A DNA stretch of 64,000 nucleotides, from positions 930,001-994,000 of the forward strand of contig NZ_SAXU01000001.1 of the NCBI RefSeq assembly GCF_008016455.1, in the 5' to 3' direction. This stretch comes from Brachyspira aalborgi. Its GTDB lineage: Bacteria > Spirochaetota > Brachyspiria > Brachyspirales > Brachyspiraceae. Below, one piece after another: positions 7,943 through 16,726 of the stretch (positions are counted from its first letter, which is position 1; every line of letters starts with the position of its first letter). Below the pieces are notes generated by a model that did no database searches, was not told the DNA's origin, and saw only the letters and a list, made by a program, of their open reading frames with translations. Position numbers and translations under genes: made by a program.

Positions 7943-9112
7943 TTATTTATTTAATATTCTATGACTATAAAGATTATATTCTTCGTAAAATTCGTCTATA
8001 TTATTTATTATTAAATTTCCGTTTTCAGATATGGATAAAGATTTTATTTTAGTTAATTCATTTTCAACGATTTCATTATAATCGACTCCGATAATAGAAC
8101 AAATATCGTAAATATTGTAAGGGAATTTTATTTTTTTAATATTTTTAAATAAAAGTTCCGTTTTTATAAGAGCGTCTATAATTATAATAAATTTACTCGC
8201 TATATTATTAGCGTTAAAGGCTTTTATTCTCAATATCGTGCCGTATATTCTTATGCTCATTATTTTTATTAAATATAATCTTATATTTTTATCCGTAAGC
8301 ATTAAATTTAAAATCTCTTCTCTTTTTATCGATTGAATAATAGAATCTTGTAAAATTATAGCCGTAGTCGATAGAGATTGACTTTTTGAATTAGGTTCGT
8401 ATCCGTTTATAATATCGCCGTCTATTGCGACTCTTCTTGTAACTTGTTTTGAATTAAAAATATTATAAACTCCGACTTTTCCGTATTTTATTATATATAA
8501 ATAATCGCTGCTTTTAAGTTCGTTGTATAGACAATAGCCTTTTTTATATTTATAAATATTATTTTCTATGAGTTCTGGTTCTTCGATTGGCTTTATTTTA
8601 GATAATAATTCGTTTACAGTTTCATTATTTTCGTTGGATTCTTTATATTTATTAAATAATTTATAAGCCGCATCGTAAAATCCATTATTATAATATATTT
8701 TTCCCATCTCAACAATATCCGATATTTTCGGTTTTGTTTTAATATAAGGTTTATTCGCTTTATTTAGAAAATAATAATATCTATCAAGCCATCTTTCAAG
8801 ATTGAGAATTAAATAATTATATATTTTATTTATTATGCTTTGATTATTTATATTTTCTATTTCTTGAATATTCATTTCTAATAATTCCGTATCTTCCAAA
8901 GCCTTTACCGTAAAAATAAAAGGTTCGTTAATTACCGCGTTATAAAATCCTATAATATCTCCTTCTTTATATTGAAAAGTATAATTGTCTGCAAAATAAC
9001 TATACGCTTCAACTTTTCCTTTAATGATTATATAAAACATATATTTAGGTTCTTGTCCGTCTATAAATATTATAGAATCTTTTTTAAATTTGACAGTTTT
9101 TGAATTACTCAT
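7943..9112 (-). CDS. Cyclic nucleotide-binding (Crp-like) regulator with two sensor domains
   Basis: A 389-residue protein with two cyclic-nucleotide-binding-like beta barrels. The first (residues 5-95) shows FKKDSIIFIDGQEPKYMFYIIIKGKVEAY and the YKEGDIIGF turn. The second (about residues 190-285) shows YKKGYCLYNELKSSDYLYIIKYGKVGVY. The phosphate-binding cassette Arg/Glu pair is not evident in either, so the ligand is uncertain. The C-terminal 60 residues (YDICSIIGVDYNEIVENELTKI then an LSISENGNLIINN strand pair) resemble a degenerate Crp winged helix-turn-helix. A region of helices, perhaps TPR-like, lies between the sensors (NNGFYDAAYKLFNKY). It may regulate transcription or act as a membrane-independent sensor. 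Monocistronic. Confidence 0.75.
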   Translation of the reverse strand: MSNSKTVKFKKDSIIFIDGQEPKYMFYIIIKGKVEAYSYFADNYTFQYKEGDIIGFYNAVINEPFIFTVKALEDTELLEMNIQEIENINNQSIINKIYNYLILNLERWLDRYYYFLNKANKPYIKTKPKISDIVEMGKIYYNNGFYDAAYKLFNKYKESNENNETVNELLSKIKPIEEPELIENNIYKYKKGYCLYNELKSSDYLYIIKYGKVGVYNIFNSKQVTRRVAIDGDIINGYEPNSKSQSLSTTAIILQDSIIQSIKREEILNLMLTDKNIRLYLIKIMSIRIYGTILRIKAFNANNIASKFIIIIDALIKTELLFKNIKKIKFPYNIYDICSIIGVDYNEIVENELTKIKSLSISENGNLIINNIDEFYEEYNLYSHRILNK

Positions 9113-9231
9113 ATTTACAAACTCATTAATATAAAATATTATTTTTTAATTATATAAAATATAAACCAATAAATATGGAATAGATAAAATATAAATATAC
9201 GATTTGTTTATAAAAATAAATAAATTCTATT

Positions 9232-9325
9232 TTATTGAAAAAGCACAACGCCTTTTTTTAATATAATATTCGCGTATATTTCAAGTTCGCTTGTAGAAAC
9301 TATAGCGTAAACATTTTTATATATA
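9232..9325 (-). pseudogene. Possible 3' end fragment of a lost gene
   Basis: On the minus strand a frame reads NVYAIVSTSELEIYANII and ends KKGVVLFQ at TAA (9234-9232). It looks like a protein C-terminus, with no start or upstream body, because stops appear in the AT run at 9320-9345. It lies against the rhamnulokinase remnant, so it may be a further piece of the decayed sugar locus (for example a regulator). The family is not identifiable. Confidence 0.2.
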
Positions 9326-9346
9326 TTATATATAATATATAAGTAA

Positions 9347-9700
9347 TTTTTTAAAAAAATAAGCCTATTATCTCAAGGAATTATTGAAAAAAAAGACAGA
9401 GGAATTATAATATCTTCTGTTTATAATTCTTTATCCGATAGTTATGCAAAATACATAGAAAGTCTTAAAAATATTTTGCAAAAAGATATAAACTATTTGC
9501 ATATAGTCGGAGGAGGAAGCAGAGATAAATTGATTTGTAAATTAACTAAAGATAAAACTAATATAAAAGCGTTTGCCGGTCCCGTAGAATGCACGGCGAT
9601 AGGAAATATATTGGCTCAATTTAAATCTTTAGGTTTATTGAAAAATGTTAAAGAAATGAGAGAATTAGTAATAAAAAGTTTTGATATAAAAGAAATATAA
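9347..9700 (+). pseudogene. rhaB: Rhamnulokinase (FGGY kinase) C-terminal remnant
   Basis: The frame is open after a stop at 9344 and ends at TAA 9698-9700. Its last 75 codons match the C-terminal end of rhamnulokinase: LHIVGGGSRDKLICKLTKD near the glycine-rich ADP loop, then AGPVECTAIGNILAQFKSLG. Upstream, the segment running from SQGIIEKKDRGI to YAKYIESLKNIL corresponds to the helices before that loop. The N-terminal domain with the sugar-binding and phosphate motifs (about 360 residues) is missing, so the gene cannot make a working kinase. The in-frame TTG at 9476 is only a chance start. It sits 52 bp before an intact class II aldolase gene, the normal neighbour of a fucose or rhamnose kinase. 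Confidence 0.8.
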
Positions 9701-9752
9701 TTTTATTTGTAAAAGTTTAATTAAATATATTTTTTAAGGAGAAATAATCAAT

Positions 9753-10457
9753 ATGATTAAAAAAAATAATAATTCTAATAATAACAGAAAAGATTTGTCT
9801 AAACAGATAATAGCCGCATGCTTAAAAATGCGCGAGGATGGAGTAAATCAAGGAACTGCGGGAAATATAAGCGTTAGATTTAAAGACGGAATGCTTATAA
9901 CTCCTTCGGGAATGCCTTACGAGATTATGAAACCTGAAGATATAGTTTTTGTTAATTCAAAAGGCGAAGCCGAAAAAGATAAAATCCCTTCAAGCGAATG
10001 GAGATTTCATTTATCGATTTTAAAAGACAATCCAAATTTTAACGCCGTTATTCATAATCATGCTGTTTATTCTTCTATGGTTTCTATACTCAATATTGAT
10101 TATATACCCGCAATACATTATATGGTTGGAGTCGCGGGAGGAAATAAAATTCCTTGCGCGAAATACGCAACTTATGGAACGCAAGAATTATGCGATAATA
10201 TTTCAATAGCAATGAAAGGTTATAAAGCCTGCATATTAAATAATCATGGTTTAGTCGCTTCGGATGAAACTTTGCAAAAAGCTTATCATGTAATGATGGA
10301 AGTTGAAAATTTGGCAAGATTATATATCGGAGTTAAAACCATAGGAAATTTTTCTATTTTGCCTGATAGCGAAATGGAAATAGTTTTAGAGAAATTTAAA
10401 AACTACGGCTTGAATGTAAAACATAAAATAAAATCTAATAAATCAAATAAAAAATAA
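9753..10457 (+). CDS. fucA: Class II aldolase, L-fuculose-1-phosphate aldolase type
   Basis: A 234-residue class II aldolase/adducin protein. The phosphate loop is GTAGNISVRF near residue 32, the catalytic Glu is in SSEWRFH near residue 78, and the zinc ligands are in IHNHAVYSS near residue 97 and LNNHGLVAS near residue 161. All needed residues are present, and the length fits L-fuculose-phosphate aldolase (215 residues in E. coli) better than rhamnulose-phosphate aldolase. It would cleave the 6-deoxyketose phosphate into DHAP and lactaldehyde. ATG 9753 follows AAGGAG. The flanking kinase and lactaldehyde reductase genes are both broken, so this enzyme has lost its pathway partners here and may be a relic or may serve another phosphate sugar. 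Confidence 0.85.
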   Translation: MIKKNNNSNNNRKDLSKQIIAACLKMREDGVNQGTAGNISVRFKDGMLITPSGMPYEIMKPEDIVFVNSKGEAEKDKIPSSEWRFHLSILKDNPNFNAVIHNHAVYSSMVSILNIDYIPAIHYMVGVAGGNKIPCAKYATYGTQELCDNISIAMKGYKACILNNHGLVASDETLQKAYHVMMEVENLARLYIGVKTIGNFSILPDSEMEIVLEKFKNYGLNVKHKIKSNKSNKK

Positions 10458-10478
10458 ATTAACAAAAGGAGAATTAAA

Positions 10479-10748
10479 ATGGCTAGATTTATTTTAAACG
10501 AAACAAGTTATTTTGGAGCGGGAATTAGAAACGAACTTTCTAACGAAGTTAAAGCGAGAGGTTTTAAAAAGGCGCTTTTAGTTAGCGATAAAGTTTTGGA
10601 TTCCTGCGGAGTATTGCAAAAAGTAAAGGATGTATTGGATAAGGGCAATATATCTTACGAAACTTTTTTAGATATTAAGCAAAACCCTACGATTAAAAAC
10701 TGTAAAGACGGACTTTCTGTTTTTAATATTTCTATAGCCAATCTTTGA
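10479..10748 (+). pseudogene. fucO: Lactaldehyde reductase (FucO) N-terminal fragment
   Basis: The first 80 or so residues match iron-containing alcohol dehydrogenase of the FucO type: FILNETSYFGAGIRNELSNE, then GFKKALLVSDKVLDSCGV and NPTIKNCKDGLSVF. A full protein is about 380 residues and continues with the GGGSPxD NAD-binding loop, which is absent. The frame runs into unrelated sequence after about position 10725 and stops at TGA 10746-10748. It has a good ribosome-binding site (AAAAGGAG) and is 21 bp after fucA, as in an intact fuc operon. The deletion joined it to a fragment on the opposite strand. Confidence 0.85.
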
Positions 10749-10882
10749 TTTGAGTAAAATATAGAATCAAAATAGATTTTATCTTTTAATATATTTTTAA
10801 CTATATTATATCCGCTTTGAATATCGTTAAAATTCCCGTAATCAACTCTATTTTCCTTAATTCGTAAAAATCTATAAATCAG
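10735..10882 (-). pseudogene. Probable LacI-family regulator fragment
   Basis: The minus-strand frame from 10882 to about 10735 reads NRVDYGNFNDIQSGYNIVKN then DKIYFDSIFYSNQRLAIEIL. This resembles the LacI/GalR effector domain, where a Ser-Gly-Tyr helix is followed by the TAIFAANDxMAxG strand. There is no helix-turn-helix domain and no start codon; a TAA lies just upstream (10885-10883). It meets the fucO fragment tail to tail, which suggests a regulator once stood next to the sugar operon. Short and divergent, so the family assignment is uncertain. Confidence 0.35.
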
Positions 10883-10989
10883 TTAGAATTATAGAATAAT
10901 ATATAAAAAATCGATAAATTAACTTATATTAATAATTCTATAATCTAAAGTTTATTTAAATATAAATTATTATCTTAATATTAAAAATA

Positions 10990-12094
10990 TTATTTCTTAA
11001 TCTTCCACTTCAAATAAGCCGATATAAACTCGTCAATATTTCCATCCATTACCGAATTCATATTTCCGCTTTCATAACCCGTCCTCAAATCTTTAACTAA
11101 TTGATAAGGCTGAAAAACATAACTTCTTATTTGATTTCCCCAAGCAATATCTGTTTTCTCTCCCGCTATTTTTTGTTTTTCTTTATCCAATTTTTCTTTT
11201 TCAAGCTGATATAGTTTAGCCTTAAGCATTTTCATTGCCATATCTTTATTATTATGCTGACTCCTCTCCGCCTGACATTGAACGACAATATTTGTGGGAA
11301 TATGAGTTATTCTTATAGCCGAAGAGGTTTTATTAACATGCTGTCCTCCTGCTCCCGAAGCTCTATAAGTGTCTATTCTCAAATCTGCTTGATTTATATC
11401 GACTTCAATATCTTCGTCTATATCTGGCATAACGCTAACGGCTACAAATGAAGTATGTCTTTTAGCGTTGGCATCAAAAGGCGATATTCTAACAAGTCTA
11501 TGAACTCCTATTTCAGAACGCAAATATCCGTAAGCGTATAAACCTTGAATATAAAAACTTATCTGTTTTATTCCAGCCTCGTCTCCTGGAAGTTCGTCAG
11601 TAGTTTCGACAGTCCATCCATGCCTTTCGCAAAATCTCACATACATTCTTGAAAGCATTGAAGCCCAATCGCAGCTTTCAGTTCCGCCAGCTCCAGCGTT
11701 TAAAGTTAAATATGCATTTTTGCTATCAAATTCGCCCGAAAATAAATTTTTAGTTTCAAGCTCTTCAAAAACTTTTTGTAATTCTAAACATTCGCTTTCT
11801 AATTCCGCTTCCATTTCATTATCGTTTGAGTTTATGGCAAGTTCGGTAAGTTCGTATATATTATTTGAATTTTTTATCAGATTATCAACGGGCTCTATTT
11901 TATCAAGCAAAAGCATTCTCTCTTTCATCAATTTTTGAGCGGAAATATTATCACTCCAAAAATCGTCTTTTGCCGAAATTTCGTCAATCTCTTTTACTCT
12001 TTTATAAATCGATTCTGGGTCAAAGATACCCCCTTAAAATTTTAGCCTGCTCTTTAATATTTGATACTATATTTTTTATCTCTGATAATGTCAT
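10990..12094 (-). CDS. prfB: Peptide chain release factor 2 with programmed +1 frameshift
   Basis: RF2 recognises UGA and UAA. The start is ATG 12094-12092. The first 24 codons end at an in-frame TGA (12022-12020) inside the classical shift site: AGGGGG (12034-12029), TAT, CTT, TGA, C. The ribosome slips from CTT to TTG-frame +1 and continues at GAC (12021-12019), giving about 367 residues in all, as expected (E. coli 365). The main frame carries the anticodon-mimic SPF (RISPFDANAKRH) and the GGQ motif in RASGAGGQHVNK that triggers peptide release. The shift gives autoregulation: scarce RF2 favours slipping. Without the shift, the main frame has no normal start before an internal ATG at 11931. 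The apparent break is therefore functional and not a mutation. Confidence 0.95.
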
Positions 12095-12118
12095 ATTAAT
12101 TCCCCAATACTAATAAAA

Positions 12119-13300
12119 TTATTCTTCAATAGGAAGGATTCTCGCTCCATTTGAAGGCTTTACTATATAAACATCGGCATCTCTTCTCGTTTTTTCCTTA
12201 TATTTTGAATAAAGATTTTCTATAACATTTTCAACTTCGGTTTTCTTAAGAAACATTAAAACTCCTCCGCCAAATCCCGTGCCAATCATACAAACTCCCA
12301 TAACTCCGTCCATATTTATAGCCTCTTCAACTAAAATATCCAATTCTGCAGTTGAGACTTCGTATAATTTGCTTAAACCGTCATGCGTTTTTAGTATTAA
12401 ATTTCCCAAATCTTTAACAGAGCCTTTTTTAATAGCTTTGACAGCTTGATTGACTCTATCTTGTTCAGCAGAAACATATAAAGCCCTTCGCATCTCCTTA
12501 TTTTGAAGATTCGATTTTATAAACTCCGCGTCTTTAGGTTTTAAATCGCATAATGATTTTAAGTTTGGTTTTTTCTCTTTAAGTTTTTTAAAAGCGTTAT
12601 CGCATTCTCTTCTTCTCGCGTTATATTCGCTATCGCTTGAATTTCTTTTTTTATTGCTATTTATAACCGCCATACAATATTCGCCCAAATTAAAATCTAA
12701 ATATTCGTATTCTAAAGAGTTCATATTAAAGAAAAATACTTGATTCTCTTTTCCCATAAAAATTGTGACATGGTCGGTTAAAGAAGTTTTTTGAGATGCA
12801 AACTTTTTTTCGCCTTCGTAAGATAATTTAGCCATTTCCAAAGGCTCTATATCGGATATTCCGTTTAAATCCAAAATAGCGTAAGTCAAACAACCGCATA
12901 AAGAACTTGAAGAAGCCAAAGAAGTATTAAAAGGCAAATCGGTATAAACATAAATATCAATGCCTGCTACTTTGTAATCTTTTTCAATTAAGCTTGAATA
13001 TACTCCCTTAAAATATACAAGCCATTCATCTTCTTTAGTTTTTTCCAAATCGTCTAAAGAAAATGATTTTCTCGCCTTAAACGAATGAGCGTAAATATTT
13101 ACTTTAGAATCAGGACGCTTTCTTGCGACAATATAAGTTCCTCTGTCTATAGCCGCGGTTATAGTATTTCCTCCTGAGTAATCTATAAGCTCTCCGATTA
13201 CGGTAACTTTTCCAGGCGCAAAATATAATTTAGCTTCGCCTTTGTGTCCGAAGATTTCTCTAAATCTCTCTACTATTTTTAAATGTAATTTAGGTATCAT
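12119..13300 (-). CDS. galK: Galactokinase
   Basis: A 393-residue GHMP-family kinase. Motif 1 (sugar binding) is PGKVTVIGELIDYSGG near residue 30, where the usual GEHTDY has become GELIDY but the Glu and Asp that bind galactose remain. Motif 2 (ATP loop) is LASSSSLCGCL near residue 125, the catalytic-base Asp region is SLTDHVTIF near residue 172, and motif 3 is GTGFGGGVLMF near residue 345. It phosphorylates alpha-D-galactose at C1 for the Leloir pathway. No galT or galE is adjacent. It lies 24 bp upstream of the prfB start and could be co-transcribed with it. The length fits galactokinase better than mevalonate or homoserine kinase. Confidence 0.85.
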   Translation of the reverse strand: MIPKLHLKIVERFREIFGHKGEAKLYFAPGKVTVIGELIDYSGGNTITAAIDRGTYIVARKRPDSKVNIYAHSFKARKSFSLDDLEKTKEDEWLVYFKGVYSSLIEKDYKVAGIDIYVYTDLPFNTSLASSSSLCGCLTYAILDLNGISDIEPLEMAKLSYEGEKKFASQKTSLTDHVTIFMGKENQVFFFNMNSLEYEYLDFNLGEYCMAVINSNKKRNSSDSEYNARRRECDNAFKKLKEKKPNLKSLCDLKPKDAEFIKSNLQNKEMRRALYVSAEQDRVNQAVKAIKKGSVKDLGNLILKTHDGLSKLYEVSTAELDILVEEAINMDGVMGVCMIGTGFGGGVLMFLKKTEVENVIENLYSKYKEKTRRDADVYIVKPSNGARILPIEE

Positions 13301-13364
13301 AATTTATCCCATAAAAAATTAATTGAAATATATATTATATAGATAAAAAAATCAATATATAATA

Positions 13365-13392
13365 TTGACTTAATAACTATGTATAGTATAAT
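13365..13392 (+). promoter_or_regulatory. lexA promoter with overlapping inverted repeat
   Basis: TTGACT 13365-13370 and TATAAT 13387-13392, 16-bp spacer. The spacer and -10 box overlap an inverted repeat ACTAT-GT-ATAGT (13376-13387). Its position suits an autoregulatory operator for LexA, but it matches neither the E. coli (CTGT-N8-ACAG) nor the Bacillus (GAAC-N4-GTTC) SOS box, so the operator idea is inference. Confidence 0.5.
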
Positions 13393-13420
13393 AATTTATA
13401 TAAAAAAAGGAGCATAAATT

Positions 13421-14044
13421 ATGACAGAATTAACAGACAAACAAAAAGACATACTCAATTTTTTGAGAGAATTTACAAGCGAAAATGGATATCCTCCAAC
13501 CGTAAAAGAAGTTATGGCGAAATTTAATTTTGCATCTCCTACGGCTGTGACTACTCATTTAACCGCGTTAGAAAAAAAAGGATTCGTTAAGAAAACTGGA
13601 AACAGAGCGAGAGGAAGCGTTCCAATAAATATATTTAGAAACGAAGACTCCGTAAGTATTCCTTTATTGTATAACGAAATAAAGTCAGGATTATTAATGG
13701 ATTCTGCAAGCGAAACTATCGAAGAAAGATTTACTTTACCTAAATCTATAGCGCAAGACGAAAATAATTTTCTTGTAAAAGTCGTTGGCGATTCTATGAT
13801 AGACGCTCATATAAAAGAAGGCGATATGGTTTTAGTTAGTCCTACAAAAATAGAACCGAATAACGGAGATATAGTAGTCGCTAAAATATATAATAAAGGA
13901 AACGAAGACATAACTATTAAAAGATTTTTTAAAGAAAATGATTATATAAAACTTGTTTCGGAAAATAAGGATTATCCTCCGATAGAACAAGAAAAAATTT
14001 CTATAATTGGAAAAGTTATAGGATTAATAAGATTAAAAATATAA
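13421..14044 (+). CDS. lexA: LexA repressor
   Basis: A 207-residue SOS repressor with both usual domains. The N-terminal winged helix has NGYPPTVKEVMAKFNFASPTAVTTHLTALEKKGFV (recognition helix near residues 38-55). The C-terminal S24 peptidase domain has the catalytic Ser in VGDSMID near residue 125 and the catalytic Lys in IVVAKIYNKG or DITIKRFF near residue 163. The self-cleavage bond is probably Ser-Gly in EIKSGLLMD near residue 90, where most LexA proteins have Ala-Gly. UmuD uses Cys-Gly, so the position tolerates small residues and cleavage is still plausible. The start ATG follows AAAGGAGC. Confidence 0.9.
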   Translation: MTELTDKQKDILNFLREFTSENGYPPTVKEVMAKFNFASPTAVTTHLTALEKKGFVKKTGNRARGSVPINIFRNEDSVSIPLLYNEIKSGLLMDSASETIEERFTLPKSIAQDENNFLVKVVGDSMIDAHIKEGDMVLVSPTKIEPNNGDIVVAKIYNKGNEDITIKRFFKENDYIKLVSENKDYPPIEQEKISIIGKVIGLIRLKI

Positions 14045-14076
14045 TAATTATTTTAAATCTTTAATAAAATAATGTT

Positions 14077-14105
14077 TTGACAAAATACGGCTATTTTAGT
14101 ATAAT
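14077..14105 (+). promoter_or_regulatory. Promoter of the YfhO-like gene
   Basis: TTGACA 14077-14082 and TATAAT 14100-14105 with a 17-bp spacer: a full-consensus sigma70 promoter 36 bp before the start codon. Confidence 0.75.
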
Positions 14106-14141
14106 AAGTAAAATTATATTTCTATAATTAAGGGAAAATTA

Positions 14142-16721
14142 ATGAATTTATTAAAGCCGTTAAAAAGAGAGATAATATATTTCGTTATATTTGCAATTCT
14201 TTCGATATTGTTTTTTTATAGCAATTTAACTTTTTCTTATCTTCAAATGGGAGATGTTATTTTGTGGGAGATAAAAAATATTAAAGAAGCTATAGCGAAT
14301 GGAAATTTTTATTTTTGGAATGGCGCTTATTTTACAATAGCGACAAGCTCGACTGTTCCTCTTCATCCAAAATCTTTATTAATCGCTCTTCTGCCCGTTA
14401 ATATTTATCCTCAAGTTAGCGTAATGTTTCATATAACTATAATGGGCTACGGTTTATTTTTATTTTTAAGAGAAAAAAAACTTTCGATAAAAGCCTCTAT
14501 GTTTGGAGCTATCGCTTTAATGTTTTCAAATTCAATTATTACTTTAATATTGCCAGGACATTTGGGAAAATTTGAAACTTATTGTTATTTTCCTTTCGTT
14601 TTATATTTTTTATCAAAAGCAATGAATAATGAAAAATGGACTTTCTTCTTTTTTACGGGCGCTTTTTTGGGAATCGCTTTCTTGGGTGGAGCTTTGGATG
14701 TAGCAATGTATTTCGCGTTATTTTTAGCGATTTATTTTCTTTATTTATTATATAATAAAAAAAACGAATTAAAATTATTTGACTTTATTAAAAAAGAAAA
14801 CAAAAAAATTATTTTATTATGCTTAAAATTTTTATTAGTCGCTATATTTTCTTTTTTAATGTCGATTCAAATAATAATGATTACGAAAAATACTCAAGAT
14901 ATGGGCGCTGCGGGAGTTAGCAATAAAAAAGAATTATGGGCTTGGGCTACAAGATGGTCTTATCCGCCCGAAGAAGTTTTAGGATTTTTTATCCCTGGTT
15001 TATTCGGTTATTATTCGGGAAGCGAAACTCATCCTTATTGGGGAAGAATAGCGAATATTAAAGGAGAGCCTAAAACTTCAAATTATTCTTTAACGGCGAC
15101 TAATATCGGTTATATAACTTTTTTATTTATTATATTTGCAATTTTTATAAGCGATAAAAAATACAAAGAAAAATATTTTTGGATTTTAACGGCTTTATTT
15201 TTTTTAATAGCAAGTTTCGGGAGATATTTTCCTTTAATTTACGGCGCTTTATTTCAAATTCCAATATTTCAAGATGCAAGAAATCCAAATAAATTTATTG
15301 AAATAATACCGATTCCTTTTGCAATAATTTCTTCTTTTGCCGCCGATTATATTTTTAATGCGATAGAATTAAAAACAAAAAAAGAAAATAATTTATTAAA
15401 ATATTTGGAATATGATTATAAATATATTGATATTGCAAAAAAAATAATGATTGTAATTTCAATCGTTTCATTAATATTCGCTCTTTTAACAATTTTTGGA
15501 AAAGGATTTATTTATAATAGTTTTTTAGCGGAATGGCAAGCTCAAAAATCGGCGTTAATTTATAAAAATATATTTATGGCTTTTATAAGATTAACTTTAA
15601 TATCTTTTATATCAACAATTTTAATTTTAAACTCTATCTCGTTGAAAGAAACAACTTCAAAAGAAAGATATATAGCTTTAATTCCTTTAATGGGATTTAT
15701 ATTATTTTCAGTTTACGATTTGGGGAAAATAGGATTTCTTATAATCGGAGCGGTTGTAATTTTTGCTTATATAATTATAGCGAATAAAGAAAATATTTTT
15801 TATAAATATCTGCCTTATATTTTTATGGCAATTTTATTTTTAGATTTAACTCAAAGCGGAAATATGTTTTTAGTAAAATCGAATATTAACGAAATGTATA
15901 ATCCTACTCCAATAACCGAACATATATTAAAAGAAAATAATAACAAAACTACAATGCCGATTTTGATTCCTTATTTATATAGATATACGACTCATACAAT
16001 GCCTTATTATAAAATTCCATTAACCGAACCTCCCGCAGCAAGCAGATTGAGTAAAGATATAACGGAAACATTCGGCGCTTTCAGAATAAACGATTATGTC
16101 GGCTATCAACCAAGATTAATGGATTTGCTTGGCGTTAGATATATATTAAGTCCTACATATTTAGAAAATTCTTTACTTTCAAACGATATTAAAAAAATAA
16201 CGGAATATCAGGATGAATTTTCGGCGGCTGTATTATACGAATTAAAAGATTATAGAAATAAATACGAGTTTGTAAGCAAAGTTTATAACGCTAAAGATTT
16301 TAATGACGGTTTGGGAAGATTAAGAATGCCAAATTTCAATTTATCTAAAGAAGCGATTATTTTAAACTCTTCAAATAATTTTAGTTTAAATAACGAAACG
16401 AATATTTATTTTATAGAAATGATTGAAAATAAAAATAACAAAATAGCTTTTAATTTAAAAACCGAAGAAGACGGAATTTTAATTTCAAAAGAAAGATTCG
16501 ATTCAAATTGGAAAGTAAAAGTTAACGGAGAAGAAAAAGAATTATTAAACGCTAATTTATTATTTAGAGGAGTTTTCGCTAAAGCGGGCGACAATGAAAT
16601 AGTATTTGAGTTTAAGCCCGATATAAAATATTTTTATAGCTCGATAATTTGCTGGACTGCGTTTATATTAGTTTCTTTGATTAAGATAATTTTATTTTTT
16701 AAGCGTAAATTATATAATTAG
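14142..16721 (+). CDS. YfhO-like integral membrane protein
   Basis: An 859-residue polytopic membrane protein with about a dozen hydrophobic segments between residues 12 and 575, followed by a soluble C-terminal domain of about 250 residues and a final membrane helix. This plan, an early extracytoplasmic loop (LHPKSLLIALLPVN), the YGLFLFLR segment, the PGHLGKFE loop and the C-terminal ISKERFDSNWKVKVNGEEKE plus GDNEIVFEFKPD match YfhO-type proteins, which resemble GT-C glycosyltransferases and are linked to envelope glycosylation in Gram-positive bacteria. The glycosyl donor and acceptor are unknown. It has its own consensus promoter and meets the convergent 16727 gene within 5 bp. Confidence 0.75.
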   Translation: MNLLKPLKREIIYFVIFAILSILFFYSNLTFSYLQMGDVILWEIKNIKEAIANGNFYFWNGAYFTIATSSTVPLHPKSLLIALLPVNIYPQVSVMFHITIMGYGLFLFLREKKLSIKASMFGAIALMFSNSIITLILPGHLGKFETYCYFPFVLYFLSKAMNNEKWTFFFFTGAFLGIAFLGGALDVAMYFALFLAIYFLYLLYNKKNELKLFDFIKKENKKIILLCLKFLLVAIFSFLMSIQIIMITKNTQDMGAAGVSNKKELWAWATRWSYPPEEVLGFFIPGLFGYYSGSETHPYWGRIANIKGEPKTSNYSLTATNIGYITFLFIIFAIFISDKKYKEKYFWILTALFFLIASFGRYFPLIYGALFQIPIFQDARNPNKFIEIIPIPFAIISSFAADYIFNAIELKTKKENNLLKYLEYDYKYIDIAKKIMIVISIVSLIFALLTIFGKGFIYNSFLAEWQAQKSALIYKNIFMAFIRLTLISFISTILILNSISLKETTSKERYIALIPLMGFILFSVYDLGKIGFLIIGAVVIFAYIIIANKENIFYKYLPYIFMAILFLDLTQSGNMFLVKSNINEMYNPTPITEHILKENNNKTTMPILIPYLYRYTTHTMPYYKIPLTEPPAASRLSKDITETFGAFRINDYVGYQPRLMDLLGVRYILSPTYLENSLLSNDIKKITEYQDEFSAAVLYELKDYRNKYEFVSKVYNAKDFNDGLGRLRMPNFNLSKEAIILNSSNNFSLNNETNIYFIEMIENKNNKIAFNLKTEEDGILISKERFDSNWKVKVNGEEKELLNANLLFRGVFAKAGDNEIVFEFKPDIKYFYSSIICWTAFILVSLIKIILFFKRKLYN

Positions 16722-16726
16722 ATTTT

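Noticed and set aside
9476-9700. A separate 74-residue gene
   Set aside because: The frame is open upstream of the TTG to 9347 with kinase-like residues, and the sequence is only the C-terminal piece of rhamnulokinase.
11931-12094. prfB split read as a frameshift mutation or sequencing error
   Set aside because: The break sits exactly at the conserved RF2 programmed-frameshift signal.
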